64,000 nucleotides of DNA from Sambucus nigra (taxonomy: Eukaryota > Streptophyta > Magnoliopsida > Dipsacales > Adoxaceae): positions 831,146,073 to 831,210,072 of the forward strand of contig OX422207.1 of the NCBI GenBank assembly GCA_949130495.1, read 5' to 3'. Under the pieces are notes generated by a model, which was not told where the DNA came from, did no database searches, and saw only the letters and a list, made by a program, of their open reading frames with translations. Positions 21,427-32,231 of the stretch are shown one piece after another. A program made the position numbers and the translations under genes. Each line of letters begins with the position of its first letter. Position 1 is the stretch's first letter.

Positions 21427-24126
21427 TTTTAAATTTTGTATATATTTTTCACGAAGGCTTCCAAAAAGGTGTCTGATTATTTTATACAGGAGCCGTATCT
21501 GTTCATATGCAAGGAAAATTTTTAAAGCTATTTATAAATATTAGGATTATATTTCCCATAATTATTTGCTGATTGGAATTTTTGAATTTCATTGTTTGTT
21601 TTTATGTTTGATGGGTTTTAGATGCTTGTTCAACACTCGAGCCATTGGTTGTTATTGAATTTCGTTTTCCATCAAGTATTTGTTTGTATTGAAAATCAGA
21701 TTAATTAGGATGCATAAATAAATTACTTGGTAGTAGACATATTTAAATAAAAATTTTCCAAACGGTGTATATAAAAATATGTTTTGTTAAAATTTCTAAA
21801 TTTATTATTTCAATATTTACTGTTTGTAACATATATATATATTGTTTTTTCTAAGCTCCTTTGAAGACTAATATTTTTAAAGGGCTTTAAAAAATTTAAG
21901 GCCTATTGTAATATTTTTACAAAATTTATATTTTTGATTTACTCTGTTGGCTTTTTAAATTTAGATACAAACTCTGATTGAGTTATGATAACATTATAAA
22001 TTTTAAAAAATAAATTTAAATACTAGAATAGCAATGAGTTATTATATCATTCCTTTTTTAAGGTTTGAGAAAACGTACTGAATCTATATTATTGTTTTTT
22101 CAAGGATGGAGGTATATTCATTTTTCTTTTTCGTGGGATGAGTTGTTGGCGGAAGATTTCCTCCATTTTTTTGGGGTCTGGTTGTTACTTTTTTGTTTTC
22201 GGAGTTGAAACTCTTGGTATTTTTCAATTTTTTTTCAACACTCGTTCTTGATGAACAAAATTTGTATATGATAGATTCTGTTTGTTGGTGCGATTGTTTT
22301 TCTATCGTCGTTGTTAATTTTTTTAACATATAGGAAAAAGATTGTTATTTCTGGGTGCAAGTTTTATGCAGTGCACCGGCCCTACTTGATTTTTTGTATA
22401 CAAATTACTTTTGTTAATATGTACAGTAAAATAAAATCTTGTAGTGAAGGTAGAATATGTATTTGTATGTTTATCTCGAGTGAACTTGATTTTTGTCCAT
22501 TTATGATTAAACGTGAAATCATCTCAATGTAAGCTTGTTTAAGTGGGGATAAGGAAATATATTTCTTTAATCATCTCACAGTAAAATGAAGTAGTGAATT
22601 ATTTCCATTAATCTCTTGATTTTTAAAAAAACTTAGGAAAGTAGAAGGGAAAAAAAGATTTAAAAGCTTGTTTAATTTAGGGACAAGAAAATAATTTTTT
22701 TAATAATCTTTGGAAGTAATTGTAATAATGAAAGTAGATTGAATATGTGTTATTGTCGAATTATCTATTTGTTGAGGAGGATATTTCCAATTATTTTAGG
22801 CCTTAAGATTTTTTTCAAATATTTCAATTATTTCAGGCCTTAAAATAATTGGAAAAAAACTGTTCGAGCAGTTTATTAAAGTTTATTGCAAAAAAAACTC
22901 ATAAGAAGCCTTATGAGTTTGGAGGTTTTTACAGGTTCTCGGATATTATACTAATCACTCATTACCATATTATTGAAAAAAATTCATAAACTTCGAGCAT
23001 TTTTTTTAGTGTAATTAGTCGTTACTACTCATTAGACTAAAAATTCATAAAACTACAAATATTATAATAACCACTCATTATAGATTTTTTATTCAATTAT
23101 CCTATTTTTAAAAATAATCTTGGAACGACAATCTCGTTCTTATGAAATGCTCCGATTTTTTTATAGATATTTTTAAAAAACTCATAAGAAGCCTGATTTC
23201 TTAATATGACTTTGGAGGTTTTTATAGGTTCTCGGATATTATGCTAATCACTCATTACCCTATTGCATTTTTAACCTTTTTAGATTTTGACTCCCAATTG
23301 TTAACTTTCACTTTAATTTGGTCAAGTGCTTATATTTTCCTCAATTTAAGAAATGAAGAGATTTTATGTAATCGTTCTCTGTATTTATTTCATATTCAAC
23401 TTTGTTGTTATTTGGGTGTATTTTATGTTGTGTGAATGGATGATGCGAGGAAGCAACATATTATAGTTTGTTTAGAAAGATGTAACTTCAGTAAACAGTA
23501 ATTTGTGTTTTTACTAAATCATTTGATTCAAAATGTAATAAACAGACTATTTAGTATTTGATCACGTTGACTCATAAATGATGACCCAAGTATCCGGTGC
23601 TTCTTTTAACTTTGATGATATCTTTTTTTATATAAAATGTAATGGTTTATTCTTAGTCACCAACTAAGTATGTCGTTATACACTCTCGAAAGGAATTGTT
23701 GAACCAAATTAGCCCACCCATCAATCGAAGAATTCGTCCACTAAAATATGTGTACTACTATAAGTTGTTCGATGAGGCAGACACAACACGTAACGAGGAG
23801 CTCATTTGGGTTATGGTTGGACGTGAAACCTACCATAACCCATCGAACACTTTGAAATATGTTAATAGTGCAGTATATGGTTAACCTTGGAGTGATATTG
23901 TTTTGAGTAAATGTGGATAATTTTTTAGATTTCACTTTCTTTATTCCTAGCTGCAGTAGAGCTCAGATTGATACATTTTGATATTTATGTACTATAGGGG
24001 TGTGTTACTATCATTTGGGTACCCTATTACATCTCTTGGCATTTAGGTATGTTACATATCGGGGACAAGATTTTTGTTATTTATTATTAATTTGTATCTC
24101 CCAAATTTTATTATTTCTTCACTTTA
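21427..24126. other. AT-rich intergenic DNA with a repeated 80-bp block
   Basis: No gene is supported. A block starting AAAAAACTCATAAGAAGCC at about 22891-22970 recurs at 23174-23262 with a 15-bp insertion. Both copies continue GGAGGTTTTTAYAGGTTCTC and end CTAATCACTCATTACC. A two-part hairpin lies at 23767-23848. The rest is simple AT-rich sequence. Confidence 0.6.
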
Positions 24127-25749
24127 TGGGGAGCGCTATGAAAGCGATTGGAAGCCCCTAAATTTTAAATTTCTTTAAATTAAAATTTTAACGCGGAATA
24201 AGGATGGTTCTACACTAACAAACGTTTTAAAATAAAATTTCATTTTCAAATTCGCAATTAACTATATCAATTTTTAATTTCTCCAAATTAAAATAAAACT
24301 AAGTCAAATATATTAATTTTACTTTCAACACAAAATTAACTCAACCCTAGTCCTAAAATTTGCCTAATAGTTATTAATTAATTTTTCAAAATAGGCCAAA
24401 CTAAATAAACAAAAATTTTATCTAGTTAAATTGTGCCGACTTGAATTAAATAAACTTGAAATTTACCCAAACATATATTGGCACCAAATTAAGCAAACAT
24501 GCAAATTAAATAAAATTTTATCTTTTTAACCTAAGCATGCGTTCTATGTGATTTTCAAGATAAAATAAAAATCACAACCACTACACGACGATGTACAAGG
24601 AAAACCCAAATGGGAAAAATCTCGGATGTCCGTTTCCTAACAAATTCACTAGATATGGTTTTACAAATACAAGAAAGTAAGACTTACTACACTCAACTTG
24701 ACTCCCTTCAATACCCGACGCTTCTTCTTGTAAATACCTACGTCTAGCAAATAACCATGATGTCCATCGCAGTCTTGGTGTCCACCAATCGAAGCTTAAC
24801 AATCGTCAACCACATATAGTGAGTTTCAACATGTGAGAAAGCCGTAGCATAAACCAATCTTCTCCTTGGTGGGTAGATAATAAACCCATATTTCTCTTCT
24901 TGCAGGTGTTAAGAAAACCCGGTGACAAACAAACTCTCCAAGAAAATACATATATAAAGACATTTGAATTTTAACTAAAACATATGGGTGTATGTGCTTT
25001 TAAGGATTAACTCATAAAAGATTAAGAACACATCAGTATGAACATTTTGTGTAAACAGTGTTTCTCTCTAGAGTATAGGAGAGTCTAACAAAGTTATGTT
25101 GAAAAGTCTTGCACTAAAGTAAGGTTGGTAAAGTTAGTGAGTCAAGTGGGAAACATGGGTGGTCAAAAATGAAACTGATAAAATTTTAAGATTCCCGCCC
25201 AGGTCGTTCGAACGAGAAAAGCTGAAGGAAACTAGGCCAACAACTTCATTGCAAAACTCGTCCGAACAAGTTCGTTGGAACGAAACTTCAAGCAATAAAA
25301 TAGAGAAAATTGGCAGATTTCATTGGAAACTTGTTCGATATCGGGTTTGAACGAAAATCTCATTCGAATGACACTTTGAATGAAATTCAGAAAATTCCAA
25401 TTTTTCATTTTAAGCCCAAAAACTTTTATACAATGTTCTAAAAATATTTTCTAAAAATAACAAGTCATTTATACAAAAGTAACACAGATAAAAATATGAT
25501 AAGTCTCCCTATATATATTAAATGCATTAATAACTTTTGAAGACATTGGAATCATCATGTTGATGACATGAAACGAGGAATGAAAACCCGACATGGATGA
25601 ACATGAATATCTAAGCCGCTATGTCTTCAACATACACTCTTCATAGGCTTGGAAAGATACACAAGAACGTCTATCCTATGACTTTAATGGTTTTGTCCAT
25701 AATTGAGACAAACTATATATGTACTCAATTGGAAATTTGTGCCTTTACA
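24127..25749 (-). repeat. Sirevirus-type LTR remnant on the minus strand
   Basis: On the minus strand a purine tract (CCAAAGGGGGAGATT, 25750-25764) is followed by LTR start TGTAAAGGC at 25749. The LTR then shows palindromes (GTTCGAAC, CATTCGAATG near 25200-25370), a TATA-like TTTATATATG near 24955 and a likely end in CGCTCCCCA at 24127. The architecture parallels the first Sirevirus but the sequences are not close, so this is a different family. The lower end is the less certain one. Confidence 0.55.
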
Positions 25750-25885
25750 AATCTCCCCCTTTGGCTATTTCGGGACAAAACCCAACCAAAAATCCTAAAG
25801 GGACATCAATCTCGACTAGACACAAAATCCCACCCGAAAAATAAAAAATACAGATATGACCATCCCGGGGCTCGACGTTCGTTCG
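25750..25885 (-). mobile_element. Short internal stub of the minus-strand Sirevirus
   Basis: The polypurine tract plus about 120 bp of the 3' untranslated region. It then meets unrelated sequence around 25880-25900, so everything upstream in this element (gag, pol, 5' LTR) is gone. Confidence 0.45.
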
Positions 25886-27056
25886 GGGGGGAAGGATCCC
25901 TCGAGAAATAACTGCACCGCAGTCTCACACCCTTCTATTCGAAATTTGCTTCGACCTTTATTGGTGTAGGGTGAATTTAAAGAGATGGAGTCACCAGCTT
26001 ATTTTGCACAAAACTGGCAAAAGAACATGTTGCAACTTCGAGAGAGTGGCATCAAGGACAAACTGATGCATACAAAACCAATAGATCGGAGGTCCGAGGG
26101 CTATATTACAGAATGAGAAGGTGTTAGGCACCCGTCCCTCCCTTTTGGTCTCTTATGGGAAAATGCTAATATTTTCCTTGATCCCCGTGAAGTGTATGTA
26201 TGTGTTTATATAATGGAGATTGGAATCGTTCAACCCATACCATGAAAAAGGTGGGGTGAGGTAATCTATAGGACAATTCCCAAAATAATAATAAATGTAG
26301 AAGATAAAATATGAGCTTTCATCGCGATATTGATCGTTATTGGGAAACGATAATATGTGTGGGATGAAACATGAACAAGGATGTTTTATGTATATGTATG
26401 ATAGTTATGAAAATGAGGGATTTTGAGAAATTTGAAAAATAAGAGAAATTGGAAAATTATAAAATTGGACTCGAGTCTAGGATTTTGACTCGAGACGCCT
26501 ATATAGACCATAAAGGCATTAAAGTCCAGGTGGTTCGAGTGTAGAATAGGTGTGGGGTTTATCCCATAGATTCGAAGGGCATTTTATTATGCGAGTACGT
26601 GTAGAAAATGTATTTTTAGTTTTGGAAAAAATGTGATGGATAATTCCGTTTGGAATTTATGAGCGTAACCCTCTTTTATTTGTTTTTTGTTTTTTTTTTT
26701 ATGGAAAATAAAGTATGTGCAATATACTAATAAAAGAATAAATGTTAATATATATGAACTAAAGTGAAACTAGATTATGAATCTAATGTAACTTATGTGA
26801 AAACAAGAGATTTAAAAGTGAAGGAGGAGGAATTGGACCTTCCTTGGAGCTTGAGCTTGGATCTTGGATGAAATCCTTTGAATGTTGATGAATATTGATG
26901 AGAGAGAAGGATATTTTCCAAATTGGGTGTGAAAAGGATGGGTATTTACGCTTGAATGGAACTTTTCGTATGGAACTTCGCTGATTTTGAGAGAATGTTG
27001 ATGAGATCACCGATGTTGATGGGTTTCTTCTCTCTTGGGAGTGAGGTCATGGCCCC

Positions 27057-27064
27057 TATTTATA
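27057..27064 (-). promoter_or_regulatory. TATA box of the Tat-like LTR
   Basis: The minus strand reads TATAAATA in the context GTACTATAAATAGGGGCC, followed by a CT-rich leader as in Ogre-type LTRs. Confidence 0.6.
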
Positions 27065-27164
27065 GTACAAAAGGGTGGGTGATGATCAACCTACCCTAGG
27101 GGGTGACTATCAGTAGGTAACCCTTAATAATGTGACGATAGGCAAGGTTCAGGACCTGCCAATT

Positions 27165-28040
27165 GGCAGTCTCGTACGGACTTTTCTGGAAAAATGACTG
27201 TAGCGTAAAAACCCTTAATTCGAATCGTGCAAGGGGAATACTTTTAGAAAGGTACTTCAGAGACCTTCGAGAGTTATTGGACCGCCCTCGATTCCAGGAG
27301 TTGACTTTGGGTCAAATGTGGCTCGAAAGTGCACACCGATCTTTTGGACGGGAGATCGTCGGACAAAACTAATCGTTCGTCTATATGGTAAGATATAACC
27401 GTGCATGCGAATAACCGTTGGAAAGGTTAGGAGGTGAACTTCAATATTCCAAAGAGTTTCGCTCTGTTCAGAAAGTTGACCTTGCTCAACCGGGGCCCAA
27501 AAGCCTCTAGTGACCAGTAAAATGGATCATTTGCCTGTACCGTAGGTCAGAATCATGTACGAGGTAGATTGTTAGAAAGGGTATTTAGTTCCTTTCAGAG
27601 AGTCATTCAGTATCATTTGAGTTGAAGATTTGACTTTGGTCAAACGGAGTCCGAGAGCGCCTGGTGAAATTGAGATTGATTTTTGGGTGTAAAACTGATT
27701 GTTCGTCCAAACGATTATGCTATTTTATGCACGGGACATACCATTGTAAATAGTGACATTGGAAGATTCAAAGATCTTTCGCTCTGATTGTGAAGTTGAT
27801 TGGGGTCAACTTCGGGCCTCGATGGCCTCAGAATCAATTTTCGGTAGTGAAATAGTTCGTTCGTCTGAACCGTTATGCCGATTGATGCATGGGGTAGACC
27901 ATTGGGAAAGGAATTTGATGCCCTTCAAAGATTCAAAGAGATTTCACTCTGACTATAGAGTTGACCGGAGTTATATAGGTCCCGAGGGCACTCGATGGCC
28001 TCTAGATCGGTACTCGGAGTGTGACCTAGGTTTGTGGTGA
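27165..28040. repeat. Degenerate ~150-200-bp repeats in LTR U3
   Basis: Copies begin near 27370, 27530, 27700 and 27850, with an older one near 27165. Shared phrases are GTTCGTC, CGTTATGC, CATTGG, GATTCAAAGA, TTTCRCTCTGA, GTTGAC and GGCCTC, in the same order each time. Copies are poorly conserved. Confidence 0.55.
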
Positions 28041-28166
28041 AATGGGGAAGTGATAGGGCTCTAAGATAGACTTAGGGGGGGGGGTCCTCGAATGTGGAAT
28101 CTATAGAGCCCCTCGATGGGTGAGCTTGGAACAAGTTATGTCCATCGAATAGACACCACATGATGG

Positions 28167-30495
28167 AGGGAGGTCAATTCTGTGGACCTAAGGGATGTCG
28201 ATGACCAATTCAGAGGTTGAGGTCTATTCTGACTTAAAATAGGTGATGATCGAGGACTGAGGTAAATTATGACCTAAATGAGGTGACAATTGAAAACTGA
28301 GGTCAATTCTGACCTAAAAAGAGGTGAGGACCAAGGACCGAGGTTAATATTGACCTTACTGAGGTGATGATCGATGATCGAGGTTAATTATGACCAAAAG
28401 GAGGTGATAACTGAGGATCGAGATCAAATATGACATAAATGAGGTGAAAATACAAGACCAAGGTTAATTTTGACCTAAAAGAGGTAATGAGCGAGGACTG
28501 AGATCAATTCTCACATAACTGAGGCAACGATCTAAGACCGATGTCAATTCTGAACTAAAGGCGGTGATAACCGAGCACCAAGGCAAATTTTGACCTAAAT
28601 TATGTGACGATCTAAGACCGAGGTCAATTCTTACCTAAATAAGGTGACAACCGGGGATCAAGGTCAACTCTGACCTAACTAAGGCGACAATTTATGACCA
28701 AGATAAATTCTGACGTAAAAGAGGTGACAATCAAGGATCGAAGTCAAATTTGACCTAACTGAGGTGACAATTGAAGACCAAGGTCAATTATAACCTAAAA
28801 AGAGGTGGGAACCAAGGATCGAGGTCAATTCTGATGTTACTGAGGTGAAGATCCAAGATCGAGGTCAATTCTGATGAAAAGGAGGTGATGACCTAAGACC
28901 GAAGTCAATTCTGACCTGACTGAGGTGAAGATCAAAGACCGAGGTTAATTTTAACCTAAAGGAGGTGACAATCGAGCGCCCAGGTCAATTCTAACCTAAC
29001 TTAGGTGACGATCCAAGACCGAGGTCAATTCTGACCTAAAGAAGGTGACGACTGAGGATCGAGGTCAATTCTGACCTAACTGAGGTGATGATAGAGGATC
29101 GAGACGATCAATTCTGATCTAAAAGAGGTGATGATCGAGGACTGAGGTCAATTATTACCTAACTAAGGTGATGATCCAAGACCGAGGTCAATTCTAAACT
29201 AAAGGAGGTGATGACCGTGCACCGAGGTCAATTCTGACCTAACTTAGGTGATGATCCAAGATCGAGGTCAATTTTGACCTAAAGAAGGTGACGATCAAGG
29301 ATCGCGGTCAATTATGACCTAACTGAAGTGATGATCCAAGGTGGATATCAATTATAATCTAAAAGAGGTGACAATCAAGGACTGAGGTCAATTCTTAACT
29401 AACTAAGGTAATGATCCAAGACCGAGGTCAATTTTGACATAAAAGAGGTGACGATTGAGGATCAAGGTCAATTATTACCTAACTGAGGTAAGGATCCAAG
29501 ATTGAGGTCAATTTTGACCTAAAAGAGGTGATGACAAATGACCGAGGTCAATTCTTACCTAACTGAGCTGACGATCTAAGACTAAAGCCAATTCTAACCT
29601 AAAAGAGGTGACGACCGAGGACTGAGGTTAATTCTATTCTACCTGAGATGATGATCCAGGACCGAGGTCAATTCTGACCTAAAATAGGTGATGATTGGGG
29701 ACCGATGTCAATTCTGACCTAACTAAGGTGACAATCTAAGACCGAGGTCAATTTTAAACTGAAAGAGGTGACAATCGAGGATTGAGGTCAATTCTGACCT
29801 AACTGAGGTAACGATCTAAGACTGAGGTAAATTGAGATCTAAAAGAGGTGACGATCGATGACTGAGGCAAATTCTTACCTAACTGAGGTAATGGTCTAAT
29901 TTTGAGGTTAATTTTGACCTAAAAGAGGTGACGATCGAGGACCGAGGTCAATTCCAACCTAACTGAGGTGATGATCCAAGGCCGAGCTCAATTCTCACCC
30001 AAAAGACGTGACAATCGAGGATCGAGGTCAATTATAATCTAACTGAGGTGATGATTCAAGATCGAGGTCAATTCTAACCTAAAAGATGTGGCAATCAAGG
30101 GCTGAGGTCAATTCTGACCCGACTGAGGTGACGATGCAAAAACAAGGTTAATTTTGACATAAAAGAGGTGGCGATCGAGGACTGAGGACCGAGGTCAATT
30201 CTGACCTAACTAAGGTGATGATCCAAGACCGAGGTCAATTCTGAACTAATGGAGGTGATGATTGAGCACACAGGTCAATTCTGACCTAAGTTAGGTGACG
30301 ATCTAAGATCGAGGTCAATTCTGACCTAAAAAAGGTGACGACCGAGGATCGAGGTCAATTTTGACCTAACTGAGGTGATGATCGAAGATCGACATCAATT
30401 TTGATCTAAAAGAGGTTATGATCTAGGACTGAGGTCAATTCTTACCTAACTAAGGTGACAGTCCAAGACCGAGGACAATTCTGACCAAAAAGAGG
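28167..30495. repeat. Satellite array: 40-bp monomers in 80-bp dimers, 2.3 kb
   Basis: The monomer is of the type GAGGTGAYGATC-AAGACC-GAGGTCAATTCTGACCTAA. Alternate monomers differ at their end (CTAACT against CTAAAA) and middle (CCAAG against CGAGG), giving an 80-bp higher-order unit. By length there are about 57 monomers. Edges are more diverged (28167-28210) than the centre. It lies between the minus-strand Tat-like LTR and the antisense PMD gene, where Tat elements are known to breed satellites. Confidence 0.92.
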
Positions 30496-30515
30496 TGTAC
30501 TATTCCTTCGAGAAA

Positions 30516-30535
30516 TTTGGGGACTCCACTAGGGA
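30516..30535 (+). other. Tat-type primer-site-like motif
   Basis: TTTGGGGACTCCACTAGGGA resembles the TGGCGACTCCACTGGGGA primer site that follows plant Tat/Ogre LTRs. It is on the plus strand, opposite to the LTR at 25890-28165, and only 20 bp of non-array sequence precedes it. It could mark a second, oppositely oriented LTR overrun by the satellite. Confidence 0.4.
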
Positions 30536-30924
30536 AGATTAGTTCTCATCTGGGGATTGGATTTTAAGTTTCGTTGGAGAATAGTGAATGATCCGAGGAT
30601 TTTGTAGATGGGGGGAATTTGGAGTGGCCTTTGGAGACTCGTTTGGGAGAATGATTATCTGGAATTTCGCTGGGGGTGTAAAAAATGTTTTCCTTTGTGA
30701 ACAAGGTGCTAGAATGGATTTTGAAATTTTAGGAAATTTTTGAGAATTGCTCATGACTTTTTGGTATTTTTTAATTTTTTGTACAAATTTTAAGGGGTGT
30801 GCTGACCGGCATTAATGGAGATGTGCCAATTGGCATGATCTTTTAGGGTATCTCGAGTAGGTGAATGGATCATTCCTGATCAGTGGGTAGAGGGGACTGT
30901 CGATCGACATGACCCTTAACCTCC

Positions 30925-30932
30925 TATAAAAA
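30925..30932 (+). promoter_or_regulatory. TATA box upstream of the PMD gene
   Basis: TATAAAAA followed by GGGGGCAGG and a pyrimidine-rich leader, 85 bp before ATG 31017. The spacing and leader are those of an RNA polymerase II core promoter. Confidence 0.65.
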
Positions 30933-31016
30933 GGGGGCAGGTTCTCCTTATTTTTTACAACTTTCTGACTTCTTTTCTTCTACTATAAACTTCTGCTAAT
31001 CACCCTTACATCCAAA

Positions 31017-31975
31017 ATGGCTGACTTCTCAAGCAGTGTGACCCATATGGCTAGGCTTAATGCTTACGACTGGGCGGGGTTAGAGTGGAGGGCTAAGGTT
31101 CCCCTCATATTGGGTATTGGAAACTATTTCAACTCATTTAAGCCAGTGGTGGATGGTCAAACTCTTCTGTGTGAGCCTTCATATCATCGTACTTATAGGG
31201 TGGTGAACCCTGGTGGCTATGTAAGTATTGCATGACTCTTGTTATTCCCTTCTTCTTTTCTTGACGAGATTTCTTTATTTCTTAAATCTGATAAGGATTT
31301 TCTTCATTTCTTAAAAGTATGTTGTCTCCATGTCGACTATTCGTGCCCGTGGTATGTTAGGTCTTAAGGACATTTGGGAGAACCTTCCTCCTTTGGTACG
31401 CTGAATGATGTCCTCTGTTGGTTTGGGAGGCTGGCGTCTGCTTTAGATTAGATGCCCTGCTCCACTGCGGTTCCATGTGCTTTAGTAGAGAGGCGATAGG
31501 ACACTACCCACACCTTCCATATTGGCTTTGGGGGGATGACAGTGATGCCCATGGATGTGCAGTAGTTGCTGGAGCTGGATTGCGAGGGTGCCCAGATTGA
31601 GGTGGACAAGACACTGAGGGTGACGCCGGAGGCGGTGATAGCGTCTTTGGGTGATATGGAGAGGGTGGTTTCTGGAGACTCTCTTCGCTTATGATCTTTG
31701 AGGGAGCATTTGTTGAGGAGGAGGTTTGATGAGAATGACGGGCAGTAGGTGAGTCAGATGGGCCGCTTGTTTATCTTAATGGAGTTAGAAGGTTTTCTGG
31801 TGGCGACTAGTGGCGACGTCGTCCACTTGTGGCTTTTTCTTTTTCTAAGGTTTTTTTGAACATCCATTTCTATGATTGGGGGAGCCAGATTTTGGTGACC
31901 CTTTATTATTCTTTCGATACATTCAGTTGGTGCCGCCGCTCGACTTTTGCTGGGGCCACGTATCTTCTGGATGTA
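31017..31975 (+). pseudogene. Plant mobile domain (PMD, aminotransferase-like) gene remnant
   Basis: ATG 31017 (context AAAATGG) opens exon 1 to 31220. An intron 31221-31317 has donor GTAAGTATT and acceptor TTAAAAG, and splicing keeps the frame (NPGGY joined to YVVSMSTIRARG). Exon 2 carries LKDIWENLPPLV, ALVERR and THTFHIGFGGMTVMPMDV, then VTPEAVIASLGDMERVV and, after frameshifts, WGSQILVTLYYS and FAGATYLLDV. This is the block order of the PMD family found in MAIN-like proteins and in extra reading frames of Tat retrotransposons. Several stops (first at 31402) and frameshifts break it. It lies antisense to the neighbouring minus-strand Tat-like LTR, the arrangement described for Tat antisense ORFs. 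Confidence 0.72.
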
Positions 31976-32210
31976 GGATAGGAAGCAAATAAATCAAGGC
32001 GCTGTTGATCAGACTTCAGGAGGTCGGCGTACAGGCACAACTCAAGCGCCCTATCAAGTAAAGACAGAGAGAAATGCGATGTGCTTCCGGCTTCCAGCTC
32101 TAGAGAAGGCTCTATTTGGCTTTATCTCAACCTGGCTTCGTCGACCAATTCCTTGTTTCAGCTCCGATCCAACTAGTAACAGGAAAGAGAGAGAGAGAGA
32201 GATAGAATTG
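31976..32210. other. Unique filler, possibly organelle-derived
   Basis: About 230 bp of balanced base composition, unlike its AT-rich surroundings, ending in a GA microsatellite (about 32184-32202). The texture resembles plant mitochondrial spacer DNA. I cannot confirm this without a search. It joins the PMD remnant to the truncated chromovirus. Confidence 0.3.
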
Positions 32211-32231
32211 GGTGGGAGGAGTTGGCTTGCT

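Larger units (their letters stand above)
17547..21430 (+). pseudogene. Unidentified multi-exon gene fragment, copy 2
   Basis: Same structure as copy 1, with ATG at 17547. The frame-A block (PPNPSMVRVVMRRLNPLHMW) lies near 17767. Exon B from 18054 has gained one T near 18080, which shifts it. Exon C is interrupted by the gypsy solo LTR at 18370 and resumes at 20655. Exon D resumes after the copia LTR near 21270 and reads without a stop as DHNFFWGPNDVGHFVEKIWD through FSWWKKISTLGFWRF to TAA at about 21430. The early TAG codons in frame A match copy 1. Product unknown. Confidence 0.55.
25890..28165 (-). repeat. Tat/Ogre-like LTR region, minus strand
   Basis: Read on the minus strand it shows a TATA box TATAAATA (27057-27064), a pyrimidine-rich leader, GGGTGCCTAACACCTTCTC (near 26130) and GGTGACTCCATCTC (near 25990). 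It then ends near GGTGCAGTTATTTCTCGAG (about 25893-25920). These phrases are characteristic of R-U5 of plant Tat/Ogre LTRs. Upstream (U3, plus coordinates 27100-28040) are degenerate repeats of about 150-200 bp. The exact U3 start was not found. An open frame on the minus strand at 26783-27010 is leader sequence without a recognisable product. Confidence 0.5.

Noticed and set aside
24581..24802. Minus-strand 73-codon frame (LSFDWWTPRLRWTSWLFARR) as a gene
   Set aside because: It falls in the leader region of the minus-strand Sirevirus LTR and has no family resemblance.
26783..27010. Minus-strand 75-codon frame as a small gene
   Set aside because: It sits directly after the Tat-like LTR TATA box in a CT-rich leader; composition alone explains the serine/proline content.
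28167..30495. 40-bp satellite as a CRISPR-like or protein-coding repeat
   Set aside because: Monomers are head-to-tail without spacers, and stops occur in all frames of most units.
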